A stretch of 64,000 nucleotides of DNA from Acetivibrio alkalicellulosi (GTDB taxonomy: Bacteria > Bacillota > Clostridia > Acetivibrionales > Acetivibrionaceae): contig VLTH01000002.1 in the NCBI GenBank assembly GCA_008125075.1, positions 1,422,262-1,486,261 on the forward strand, written 5' to 3'. Position numbers and translations under genes: made by a program. Every line of letters starts with the position of its first letter. Positions within the stretch are counted from its first letter, which is position 1. Under the pieces are notes generated by a model. The model searched no databases and had not been told where the DNA came from. It saw only the letters and a program-made list of their open reading frames with translations. Positions 1 to 8,318 of the stretch are shown one piece after another.

Positions 1-67
1 TTTGTCAATAATTTTACTGTAGCATAATTAGGGCAACGCTGAGGAGCGACCCAACGCTTGCTGCGGC

Positions 68-256
68 TTATACGGTGAAGCGGTGGACTTTGAGTCTGCC
101 GTTTTCCATTTCACCGGTAAGCCCTAAGCGGATAAACCTCGGGAGTTTGAGGGCAGAGCCCTCAAGGTCTTGTGCCGCAATCCTATCAACAAAGAAAATC
201 ATAATCCAACTGTAAGCCATCCCACAAACTAAAATATTTTCTCGATGTATCTGCAA
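68..256 (-). pseudogene. possible transposase C-terminal remnant
   Basis: A 62-codon open frame in the only visibly GC-richer patch at the left end. The peptide ends with KLPRFIRLGLTGEMENG and a basic tail, which resembles the C-terminal tail of some DDE transposases, but I cannot assign a family. No ribosome site precedes the first Met and nothing upstream extends it as an intact gene. Base composition differs from the neighbouring AT-rich DNA, which suggests imported sequence. It could also be chance coding. Confidence 0.25.
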
Positions 257-603
257 TTTTCAAGGTACACTAGAGCCTATTTTTTGACTCCGATTTTTCA
301 TAAGTTACTTTACACTACCTATTTTTTTATTTTAGTTAATGCTTTGGAAAATAAATGCACTTTGTTAAAATTATATTATAATACTTTCCATAAGACAATA
401 ATAAAATATAAAAATATTTACAATTCTTTTGTAAAAAGGATTATCATACAGATGCGGCAAATTTACAAGTAGCAAGAACACAGAAGTCAGTAAATATACT
501 CTAATAACTTCTTGTCCAAATATACGGGTCTAAATTGTCTAAATATTTGAACGAAAACTATTCTGTCTTATATTAGTATAACTGCGATTAAGTTAAGATT
601 TTG
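257..603. other. AT-rich gap with no supported gene
   Basis: About 350 bases of very AT-rich DNA. The one forward open frame here is low complexity and has no ribosome site. I see no RNA gene or repeat. Confidence 0.5.
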
Positions 604-646
604 CAAAAAAACAGCATGCAAATATAGTTAAAATATTTGAATGCTG
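604..646 (-). terminator. intrinsic terminator of the ferritin/regulator operon
   Basis: Read on the minus strand, CAGCAT pairs with ATGCTG around an A/T-rich inner stem, followed by a run of seven T. It lies 43 bases past the stop of the small regulator gene. Confidence 0.65.
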
Positions 647-688
647 CTTTTTGAAAATAACCTATCATAAATTAGAACTATTAATTTT

Positions 689-949
689 CTATTCTTCTGA
701 CGAAATACTCATGGTTTTTGCTTTTACTCCCTCCATAGCATTTAAGTCATTTTCTAATGAACAGACCTCTTCTTTGCTTCCTGTAACCTGTAATAATACT
801 AAACCTTCTTCTGAACAGACATTTCCTGTCTCGTGCAAACCAAGTCTCATTCTAATGCTACATCCATGTTTTGTCAAAACCTCTTGAACATTTGGTGCTT
901 TATTTGAACGATGATTTATAAGAACTGCCATAATATTATATTCGGTCAT
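689..949 (-). CDS. small ferredoxin-fold regulator, TM1266-like
   Basis: An 86-residue protein without signal peptide or membrane segment. The core (IMAVLINHRSNKAPNVQEVL, then a Gly-rich turn, then LLQVTGSKEEV) fits the small NikR-C-like family typified by TM1266, annotated as iron-only hydrogenase system regulator. That family has an ACT/ferredoxin-like fold and probably binds a ligand as an oligomer. A GGAGT ribosome site sits 5-6 bases before the ATG. The gene starts 15 bases after the ferritin stop, so the two are very likely cotranscribed, which suggests a role in iron or redox metabolism. No hydrogenase maturation gene is nearby, so the functional label is inference from family resemblance. 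Confidence 0.6.
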   Translation of the reverse strand: MTEYNIMAVLINHRSNKAPNVQEVLTKHGCSIRMRLGLHETGNVCSEEGLVLLQVTGSKEEVCSLENDLNAMEGVKAKTMSISSEE

Positions 950-964
950 ATCAATACTCCTTTA

Positions 965-1477
965 TTAGTTATTTGCTACTGGTGGTGTGTATACTCTTTG
1001 GGCTAGTTCTGCATCTATCATAAGTATACCTCTTCCATCATTACCTACTAGTTGGAATTTCTTCAGATTTCCATCTGCTGTATCTTCCTCTTCCACCTGC
1101 TCGTTTATAAACCACTGTAAAAACGAATAGGTGGAATGATCTTTTTCACTTAATGCAACATCAACTATATTATGAATAGATTTTGTAACAAATTGCTCAT
1201 GCTCTAAAGCTAATTTTAAAACCTCTTCAATTGACTCAAAATCTACTTTTGGTGCATCAATTTTCTCTAAAACAATCTTAGCTCCAATTTGATTCATATA
1301 ATCAAATATCCTCAGGGCATGATCCTTTTCTTCCTGAGCCTGAATAAAATAAAAATTAGCAAATCCATCAAGATTAACTGATTTGAAATATGCTGTCATA
1401 GATAAGTACAAGTAAGATGAATAAAACTCCTTCTGAATTTGATCATTTAATAGTTTTACAATATTTTTGCTAGTCAT
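965..1477 (-). CDS. ftnA: bacterial non-heme ferritin
   Basis: A 170-residue four-helix ferritin that oxidises Fe(II) and stores Fe(III) in a 24-subunit cytoplasmic shell. Ferroxidase residues are visible at E17, E50 and H53 (QAQEEKDHALRIF), E94, Q127 and E130 (NEQVEEED). The length matches the FtnA family. An open frame continues nine codons upstream to 1504, but GGGAGGT lies just before the ATG at 1477, so this start is preferred. It is the first gene of a two-gene operon with the TM1266-like protein. Ferritins of anaerobic clostridia also limit Fenton chemistry on brief oxygen exposure. Confidence 0.93.
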   Translation of the reverse strand: MTSKNIVKLLNDQIQKEFYSSYLYLSMTAYFKSVNLDGFANFYFIQAQEEKDHALRIFDYMNQIGAKIVLEKIDAPKVDFESIEEVLKLALEHEQFVTKSIHNIVDVALSEKDHSTYSFLQWFINEQVEEEDTADGNLKKFQLVGNDGRGILMIDAELAQRVYTPPVANN

Positions 1478-1672
1478 GATTATACCTCCCTTGATTTTTA
1501 TCATTAATTTACCCTATTTAACATTATTCAAACAAAAAAAGTTAATAATTTAGAATATTTTTTTAGTTTCTATTATCATTTTCAAATGACCTGTCTAAAG
1601 CTAATGATAAATATTTATACTCTAGATTTATATTATAGTATACATGTGAAAATACATATAACTCTAAAAACA

Positions 1673-1707
1673 CAAAAAAAGAACTCCAGTTTATTTGCAA
1701 ATGGAGT
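1673..1707 (-). terminator. terminator-like hairpin
   Basis: On the minus strand ACTCCA and TGGAGT form a six-pair stem followed by TCTTTTTTT. It lies beyond the stronger hairpin at 1820-1850 and may be a second terminator of the fibro-slime gene. Confidence 0.45.
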
Positions 1708-1819
1708 ATTAAATATAAATAAGTAATTTTTAACCTTCTATATATATGTAAAATTTGGAGGGCTTTTAATATCAACCTTCAAACTTCCTCCATTAGTGAA
1801 TTGTTTTCAAAAGCTAAAC

Positions 1820-1850
1820 ACTTCAGTTGGAGACATGCCCCAACTGAAGT
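1820..1850 (-). terminator. hairpin downstream of the fibro-slime gene
   Basis: A perfect 11-bp inverted repeat, ACTTCAGTTGG with CCAACTGAAGT, around a nine-base loop, 86 bases after the stop. It has no clean T-run, so termination is probable, not certain. Confidence 0.55.
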
Positions 1851-1935
1851 TGAAATAAATATTTTAATTTATAATCTGGCGGTCTAAAACATATAAGATA
1901 AATGCTTTCGATACCAACTACTAAGAATTAGTTCT

Positions 1936-3591
1936 TTACTGAATATCTATTTCCCATGTAATAATTATTGATTTTTCATCATTAGCTTTATATCCGTCAA
2001 AATCACTTGAATAAGCCTCTACTTTTAAGATACCAGTTCCAACGTTGTTTGCTCTTACTTTAATAATTGAAGTCCTACCATCAATTATTTCACTTTCTAA
2101 AATTTCAATAATACTATCATCATCTGTTGACCATTCAAAAACAGGATTATCTATTTCTGTACAAAGTTCTGCTCTATATGTCATATACTGACCTAATGAA
2201 AAAGAATCTGGACCATCTATAGTTACTCTAAATGGTTTTACATTAATTATAACATCATTTTCCACAATTAAATTACCAATCAAAGCACCAATAATTACTT
2301 CATCGCAAGTATACCCCAATGAAAACGTAATGCTAGTTTTATCAGACTCAATTTCTATTATATTATCTTCTATATTTTCATCCCACTCAACAATCCTTCC
2401 TTGAACAAGAATATTCATTTCTTTGAGATAAAAGTTACCTTCACTATCTTCTTCAATCTCAATAGCAAAATCCAATCCATTCAAATAAGTCCCATCTTCT
2501 CCTTCATCACTCCAAATATATACATCATCATCATTTACCCCCAGCACCGAAGCACTTAGAACTTTAATTCCCGAAGGAAGAAAAGCGTTAAACACGGATG
2601 ATAAATATCCTATTCTCACTTCTCCATCTGGAAAGAAAATTTGTTGCCTTGGAATATTATAATTTATATCAACAACTTGACCTATATAACCAGTAATATT
2701 ATTTGAAAAACTACCATCACTTACTCTTGCACCAACATTCATTTCATAGTCATTTTCATTATAAAAAGCTATACTTGTTGAAATTGAGAAATTTGATTCA
2801 ACTGTTTGTCTTTCTGCATGAAATAAACTAAAATCATATATTTTCCCTGGTTCAAGATTTAAGTCATCTAAATTAATTGAATCATGTTTTACTCCATGAA
2901 TTCCTCCTAAGTCTATTACCAACTTACCATCTATAAACACCCATACATCGTCGTCGCCTGAAAAATAAAAAGTTTCTCCTCCATTATATACAAAACGCGT
3001 TTGTATTTCTGTTGTGAAATGGAAGTTACGATTGTTTTGATAATTTCCAAATCCCATATTGTCAATTGGAAAAAAACTTTGTTGGTTAATTCTAGGATCA
3101 GTTTGTCTGTTAAAATGGTACATACCTGGATTATTGTCATCATGCTCTAAAACTATATCATGATAAAATCTCATATTGACTCCCTCAATATCTCTATACC
3201 ACTGATAAAACGTATCTTGACTGGTAATCATGTAGCCAGGGTCACATGCAAAAACAGGTTTGTTTTCAGAGTCTAATTCCTTAGCTACAAGACCAAGTGT
3301 TACATCATAAGACTCTCTTCCACGTAGCTCTTCAATTTCTTGATCACTCAGCCCTTCATCTTTAAGATCTTCAAAATATTTTATCCTACGATCAATTCTA
3401 TTAGAAGCATTTGAATTAAATGTTGCATTTTGAAAATCAGGATGCGCAGGCGTAAAATCCCTTATGATAGCTGTATAAGTAACTGTAGGTGGAAAATTTG
3501 CGCTTACAGGTTTTGTGGTCAAAACACTTGGAATAATACTTACAGCTAAAAAACACATAAATACCATCATGCTTAATAATTTACGTTTCAT
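1936..3591 (-). CDS. secreted fibro-slime domain protein
   Basis: A 551-residue exported protein. Residues 1 to about 32 form a signal peptide (KRKLL, hydrophobic core, PVSA). Residues about 85-270 form a fibro-slime/PA14-like beta sandwich; its hallmark is FSGDDDVWVFIDGKLVIDLG followed by GIHG, with Asp residues likely to bind Ca and carbohydrate. After it come two predicted beta-rich segments and a C-terminal Ig-like stretch. The fold was first described in cellulose-adhesive and slime-mould proteins, and clostridial cell-surface proteins carry it. GGAGGGAG before the ATG at 3591 supports this start over 3609, whose ATG overlaps the ribosome site. No anchor or dockerin is seen. Proximity to cellulases suggests plant-polymer adhesion, which is inference. 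Confidence 0.82.
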   Translation of the reverse strand: MKRKLLSMMVFMCFLAVSIIPSVLTTKPVSANFPPTVTYTAIIRDFTPAHPDFQNATFNSNASNRIDRRIKYFEDLKDEGLSDQEIEELRGRESYDVTLGLVAKELDSENKPVFACDPGYMITSQDTFYQWYRDIEGVNMRFYHDIVLEHDDNNPGMYHFNRQTDPRINQQSFFPIDNMGFGNYQNNRNFHFTTEIQTRFVYNGGETFYFSGDDDVWVFIDGKLVIDLGGIHGVKHDSINLDDLNLEPGKIYDFSLFHAERQTVESNFSISTSIAFYNENDYEMNVGARVSDGSFSNNITGYIGQVVDINYNIPRQQIFFPDGEVRIGYLSSVFNAFLPSGIKVLSASVLGVNDDDVYIWSDEGEDGTYLNGLDFAIEIEEDSEGNFYLKEMNILVQGRIVEWDENIEDNIIEIESDKTSITFSLGYTCDEVIIGALIGNLIVENDVIINVKPFRVTIDGPDSFSLGQYMTYRAELCTEIDNPVFEWSTDDDSIIEILESEIIDGRTSIIKVRANNVGTGILKVEAYSSDFDGYKANDEKSIIITWEIDIQ

Positions 3592-3609
3592 ATAATACTC
3601 TCCCTCCAT

Positions 3610-4182
3610 ATTATCTTTCTTTGTTAATTTATTAAAATAATTTAACTACAAAAAACATGCACAAAATATGCTTATATTATTGTCAATAATAAAGCTAGTG
3701 CCATCAGCTAATAAACCTTCACCTCCCAAATTAGTGAATGTTGTCATAAAGTTTTATGTAAGTAAAAATATGAAGTATATGTAAACGTGTGTTTTCTAGT
3801 TGAAGTTTTTATGTCGTTTAAAATCTACACCTAGATGAAAATTTAATTGTTGTTTTTAAGAAAGTATGTAATAAACTTAGATGAAATGAATATGCTTAAG
3901 ATTTATATGATACAAATTGTTGCACATAAAATTAGACGAAATGTTTTAATGAATTTTGCTATATTAAATTCATAACCTACAATACATTTTTAATAAATTA
4001 ATTATCGCCCCACTATCTTCATTGATATAATTACTTAAAATGCAAACTAGCACTAACAAAGTTATCATACCTCTACAATTAAATTATATCAAAATAATCC
4101 AGCAACTGTATATACTATTATTTTATGATTTCATAGTAATGTTTTAAGATCTGTATATAAATTACATATTTATATGAGCTTT
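3610..4182. other. AT-rich gap of about 570 bases
   Basis: No open frame with a ribosome site, no RNA gene and no clear repeat is visible. It probably contains the promoter of the fibro-slime gene near its left side. Confidence 0.5.
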
Positions 4183-4863
4183 TCATTTTGTGCATATAAA
4201 TATTCTATACCCTATTTTTTTGCGAAAATATTTAATAACATTAAGATGAGGTAAAAAATCTTTTATCATTCTTAATGATGTCAATCTATAAGTTGGCTTC
4301 TCATTAATTCTATATGTTTTTATGTCTCTAAAACCAGCACGGGTAAACATATCTGCCCACTCCTCTAAATCAGGTAAATATTCTATGCCATATACAGAAT
4401 TAATTGTATTTAAATCTTTTTCACTCATTTTTACTTCAGCATACATTTCAATCGCAACCAGAGTACCTTCATTTCTAAGAACACGATAATACTCTCCTAT
4501 TGTTTGTTTTGCATTGGTAAACACTGTTACAGATTCTGATAACAAAATATCAAATGCATTTGATGAAAACTTCATTTTTGAAGCATCTTCCTCGTGTAAA
4601 TCAATTTTAATACCCTCTTTTTTAAATCTTTGAGCTGCTCTTTCAAGCATTTTTTTATTAATATCAATCGCAGTTACATTACATCTGTACTTTTTACATA
4701 TATAAGCACTAGTTTGACCCGTTCCACAGCCAACATCCAACAAACAAGTGTCAGGATCTATTTTAAAACTTTTCAATAATTCTTTTGTTAGGAATAAACC
4801 TCCTGGGTGAGCACTTTTAATACCATACTTAGCTAATAAGTCAATATATGTAATTTTACCCAT
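4183..4863 (-). CDS. class I SAM-dependent methyltransferase
   Basis: A 226-residue cytoplasmic methyltransferase. Motif I is LLDVGCGTGQTS (residues about 38-49), followed by the acidic residue of motif II in VTAIDINKKML and motif IV near DILLSESV, so a Rossmann fold binding S-adenosylmethionine is clear. The C-terminal half (YRVLRNEGTLVAIEMY) matches the UbiE/MenG-like small-molecule methyltransferase group. The substrate is not evident. An upstream ATG at 4872 touches the AGGAG site; the ATG at 4863 has normal spacing and is preferred. The gene stands alone between an AT-rich gap and a family A repeat. Confidence 0.82.
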   Translation of the reverse strand: MGKITYIDLLAKYGIKSAHPGGLFLTKELLKSFKIDPDTCLLDVGCGTGQTSAYICKKYRCNVTAIDINKKMLERAAQRFKKEGIKIDLHEEDASKMKFSSNAFDILLSESVTVFTNAKQTIGEYYRVLRNEGTLVAIEMYAEVKMSEKDLNTINSVYGIEYLPDLEEWADMFTRAGFRDIKTYRINEKPTYRLTSLRMIKDFLPHLNVIKYFRKKIGYRIFICTK

Positions 4864-4937
4864 GTAAACCATCTCCTAAATTGTTATTTTACTAATCTAT
4901 ATATAATTATATGAATCAAAAACAAAATTAATATCTT

Positions 4938-5045
4938 ATCGCAGCGGAAGCTGCAATCAAAGAAGTAAGATCCGCTGCGATAAACAGAGGAACTATATCT
5001 TCTAAAAAGTTTGCTAAAAAAGCAAACTTTTTTAGAAGAATAGTA
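4938..5045 (-). repeat. family A two-hairpin repeat, copy A1
   Basis: Two palindromes in tandem: an 11-bp stem ATCGCAGCGGA/TCCGCTGCGAT (4938-4948 with 4971-4981), the link AACAGAGGAACTAT, then a stem of about 16 bp built on TTCTAAAAAGTTTGCT (about 4999-5039). It is inverted relative to copy A2. The same arrangement occurs at five places in the window. Confidence 0.85.
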
Positions 5046-5199
5046 TAAGAAAACTCTTTAGATATGACTTTATTGAATATAAGATAAACATTTTTTAGAA
5101 AGAATTAATATTTTGTAGTAACAATTTAACGGTATTCTAAATAATATGTATTACATGAAAATACTTATGGTTATAACACAATGAAAGGAGTGCTATTAA

Positions 5200-5325
5200 A
5201 TGGATGATTCAAGATATGCAAGTGCTGGCGTAGGATTTGGTGGAGGATTTTTCTTCATAATAATCCTAGTAGTATTATTATTATTCATGTTCCCATTCTT
5301 TGGTGCTGGTGCATTTTTCATCTAG
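5200..5325 (+). CDS. 41-residue YjcZ-like single-span membrane peptide
   Basis: ATG at 5200, eight bases after AAAGGAG, opens a 41-codon frame. The short polar N-terminus (MDDSRYASAG) leads to a Gly-rich patch and then a strongly hydrophobic stretch (FFFIIILVVLLLFMFPFF) that would span the membrane. The pattern fits the small YjcZ/sporulation-associated peptides of Firmicutes, which are glycine-rich and hydrophobic. The function of those peptides is not well defined. The gene sits between two oppositely oriented family A palindromes (4938-5045 and 5341-5479), so it may be carried in a repeat-bounded cassette. It is too short for routine gene calling, but the ribosome site and composition make it believable. 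Confidence 0.65.
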   Translation: MDDSRYASAGVGFGGGFFFIIILVVLLLFMFPFFGAGAFFI

Positions 5326-5340
5326 TAAATATCAGCAATC

Positions 5341-5479
5341 TTCTCAAAGAAATGTTTTTTGAAACCTTAGTTTTTAACATCTTGTAGTTTGATCTTAATA
5401 AAATAATTTTTGAGAAGATAATAGTTCCTCTGTTTATAGTAGCGGCACTTACAGCCTTTATTGTATCTGCCGCTACTAT
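5341..5479 (+). repeat. family A two-hairpin repeat, copy A2
   Basis: Begins with TTCTCAAA pairing with TTTTGAGAA near 5408-5417, then ATAGTTCCTCTGTTT, then an 11-bp stem ATAGTAGCGGC/GCCGCTACTAT (5436-5446 with 5469-5479). The stem bases differ from copy A1 at several places but still pair, which argues for selection on the fold. Confidence 0.8.
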
Positions 5480-5936
5480 ATGAAATATAACTTCCACTTT
5501 TAATACATCTATTTTTTATCAAATCTTAATACATTTAAAGAAGTTATATTTTATTAAGCAAGTCACTAAAAAGGCGTATCTAATCAGATACGTCTCTTTA
5601 GTTACTAATCGAAAGACTTCTAATCTAATGGGTCAATGCTCTATCTTTTATTGTATAGCTGTAAGAAGTGTTTTTAAGGTTTTAAATAAGCAACTACTTA
5701 TACCCTACAAAAATCTACTATAAAAACGAATTAATATAATAGGGATATGCAATGATAATTTATTAAAGATAAAGATTTAATATTATATAAATGAAAAGTT
5801 ATGTAATGCGTTAGTCTATTATAATATCTAGTTTATAAAAAACTCATTATATTAAAATAAAAGATAATTTATAGTGAGTTTTATCATTTTTTTATCCCAT
5901 AGAAAAATATAATTTATTGATTGGAGGAGAGTATTT
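5480..5936. other. promoter region of the GH5 cellulase
   Basis: AT-rich DNA. A hairpin with the perfect core CGTATCT/AGATACG and outer ACTAAA/TTTAGT arms lies at about 5565-5603. No gene is visible. The transcription start of the cellulase at 5937 should lie here. Confidence 0.5.
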
Positions 5937-7556
5937 ATGAAAAATACTAAGAATTCTGCTTTACTTAAGTATGTTGGACTTTTTGTTGCTCTTACAATGC
6001 TTACAGCTTTTATTATTCCAGCAACATCTGACGTAGAAGCAAATTCAAACCAGGGAAACTGGTTTTCAACAAGAGGAAATGAGATAATTGACAAAAACGG
6101 TAATGCTGTATGGTTGACGGGAATAAACTGGTTTGGATATAACACTGGGACCGGGGTATTTGATGGTGTATGGAGCGTTAACATGGTACAAGCTCTTCAG
6201 GGAATGGCTGATCGTGGCTTTAACCTTTTGAGAATTCCTGTATCTACACAAATCTTACATGAGTGGCAAAATGGCATATACCCTAAAGCTAATGTAAACA
6301 ATTTTGTTAATCCAGAGCTAGTAGGTATGAATAGTTTGGAAATATTTGATTTTGCAATAAATGCATGTAGAGAAGTTGGAATGAAAGTAATGATAGATAT
6401 TCATAGTCCTCATACCCATGCAATGGGACACATTTATCCCCTATGGTACAATGAAGAATTCACAAGTGAAATTTACTTTGAAACACTTGAGTGGCTAACT
6501 TACAGATATAGAAATGACGATACTATAATAGCCATAGACCTTGCAAATGAACCTCACGGCGATCCTAATAGTTCTGAGCTTTATTCAAAGTGGGATGGTT
6601 CAACTGATGAAAACAACTGGAAACATGCTGCTGAGACAGCTGGTAAAAGAATTCTTGCTATTAATCCAAATATGCTTATAGTTGTAGAAGGAAATTATGT
6701 TTATCCTAAGGAAGGCTATGATTATACTGCAAGAGATGTATTTGGTCAACCTAGTTTCTATCATTACACCTGGTGGGGTGGAAACTTAAGAGGTGTAAGG
6801 GATCATCCCATTAATCTAGGTGCTGGTCAAGCACAACTAGTATATTCACCTCACGATTATGGTCCTTTAGTACATCAACAGCCTTGGTTTTATGAAGGTT
6901 TTAACCGTGAAACCCTTTATAATGATCTTTGGAGAGACAATTGGGCTTATATTCATGAGGAAGAAATTTCACCTCTTTTAATGGGTGAATGGGGCGGATT
7001 TATGGATGGCGGACCAAATGAGCACTGGATGAAATCCCTGCGTGATTATATGATAGATAATCGAATACATCACACTTTCTGGTGTTACAATGCAAACTCA
7101 GGTGACACTGGGGGACTGGTTGCACACGACTTCATTACATGGGATGAGAAAAAATATGCACTTGTTAAACCAGCTTTGTGGCAAGACAATAATGGTAACT
7201 TTATTGGGTTAGATCAAGATATACCCCTTGGCTCTAATGGAATTTCATTATCACAGCACTTTGGAGGCTCCTCTACACCAAGACCTCCTGTAACAACAGC
7301 ACCTCCTGTAACAACTACGCCTCCTGTAACAACTACACCTCCTGAGCCAAATATAGTATTGGGAGATTTAAATAACGATGGAGTAATTGACTCTACAGAT
7401 ATAATACTATTAAGAAGATACTTATTAGAAATTATAGATGAGTTCCCCACTCCATATGGTGAAATTGTAGCAGATGTAAATAGGGATGGATTGATTAATT
7501 CTACTGACTACATACTATTAAGAAGATACATATTAGAAATTATTACTTCATTTTAA
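5937..7556 (+). CDS. GH5 endoglucanase with dockerin
   Basis: A 539-residue cellulosomal enzyme that hydrolyses internal beta-1,4-glucan bonds. Signal peptide at about 1-35 ends near VEA. The GH5 barrel covers about 40-440, with acid/base E205 in DLANEPHG and nucleophile E351 in [16 protein letters not shown] and VYSPHDYG fit subfamily GH5_1, the group of Acidothermus E1 cellulase. A Pro/Thr linker (about 448-472) leads to a dockerin at 475-537 with two Ca loops ([13 protein letters not shown] and [13 protein letters not shown]) that would dock into a scaffoldin cohesin. GGAGGAG precedes the ATG by about seven bases. It is transcribed alone, with the mannanase 760 bases downstream on the same strand. 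It is a paralogue of the gene at 27806-29476. Confidence 0.95.
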   Translation: MKNTKNSALLKYVGLFVALTMLTAFIIPATSDVEANSNQGNWFSTRGNEIIDKNGNAVWLTGINWFGYNTGTGVFDGVWSVNMVQALQGMADRGFNLLRIPVSTQILHEWQNGIYPKANVNNFVNPELVGMNSLEIFDFAINACREVGMKVMIDIHSPHTHAMGHIYPLWYNEEFTSEIYFETLEWLTYRYRNDDTIIAIDLANEPHGDPNSSELYSKWDGSTDENNWKHAAETAGKRILAINPNMLIVVEGNYVYPKEGYDYTARDVFGQPSFYHYTWWGGNLRGVRDHPINLGAGQAQLVYSPHDYGPLVHQQPWFYEGFNRETLYNDLWRDNWAYIHEEEISPLLMGEWGGFMDGGPNEHWMKSLRDYMIDNRIHHTFWCYNANSGDTGGLVAHDFITWDEKKYALVKPALWQDNNGNFIGLDQDIPLGSNGISLSQHFGGSSTPRPPVTTAPPVTTTPPVTTTPPEPNIVLGDLNNDGVIDSTDIILLRRYLLEIIDEFPTPYGEIVADVNRDGLINSTDYILLRRYILEIITSF

Positions 7557-7637
7557 AACACAGATTTCTTAGTTTAATGAACTAAAAATCTGAGGGTTTT
7601 GGGTAAACATCATCCATCTAAAGTTTGGATATACTAT

Positions 7638-7740
7638 TCTTCTCAAAAAGTTTGTTTTTTTAACAAACTTTTTAGAAGATATAGTTCCTCTGTTTATCGC
7701 AGCGAAACTTAACTACTATGATTGCAGCTTCCGCTGCGAT
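7638..7740 (+). repeat. family A two-hairpin repeat, copy A3
   Basis: TTCTCAAAAAGTTTGTT pairs with AACAAACTTTTTAGAA, followed by ATAGTTCCTCTGTTT and the ATCGCAGCG/CGCTGCGAT stem. It has the same orientation as copy A2 and lies 80 bases after the cellulase stop, so it could also end that transcript. Confidence 0.85.
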
Positions 7741-8318
7741 ATGCTATTGATTAGATTATAATATATTTACTTAGCAAGTCTTTATAAAAATATCATTACA
7801 TTTTTATAAAGACTTGTTTTTTTTCATTACAATGGCATTTAAAATTGCAATAAAATCATTAATTTCATCAACAAACCTATAGGAAATTTCATCTCAAAAG
7901 TATTATCAAAATCACAATACCTTTTTAATTATACCAAAAAATAATAATACCTACTCCTCTAAAATTAAGATTATTAGTTGACAGTTACAATGGTGTAGAT
8001 GTAAAATTATATTATAAAGCATTTTAAATTTTGTAATGTTACTTTTTAAGAAATATTTATAAAAATAATGTTACAAATAATTATTTGTACTTTAAATAAT
8101 ACATAATATATAGTATAGTATATTGTAAGATATCATATTATACATAGATTTTTATTAATTATAAATTGCAAAAAAGGGGGGCTAAAATAATATTATTTTT
8201 CCATTGTATATTTTTTATTGGAGGTGGTAAAGTTTCTTAATTTCTTAAATTTACATTATAGTAGAGTTCTTATATATATATGATCATTTTAAATATTATG
8301 GAAAAGAGGGAGAGAAAT
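7741..8318. other. upstream region of the mannanase
   Basis: Very AT-rich. Two ribosome-site-like runs (GGGGGG near 8176 and GGAGGTGG near 8220) have no convincing frame behind them. A long 5' leader is possible. No known riboswitch was recognised. Confidence 0.45.

Noticed and set aside
245-472. 75-codon plus-strand open frame
   Set aside because: Low complexity, no ribosome site, no recognisable motif.
1563-1775. 70-codon minus-strand open frame
   Set aside because: Low-complexity AT-rich sequence spanning a terminator-like hairpin; no ribosome site.
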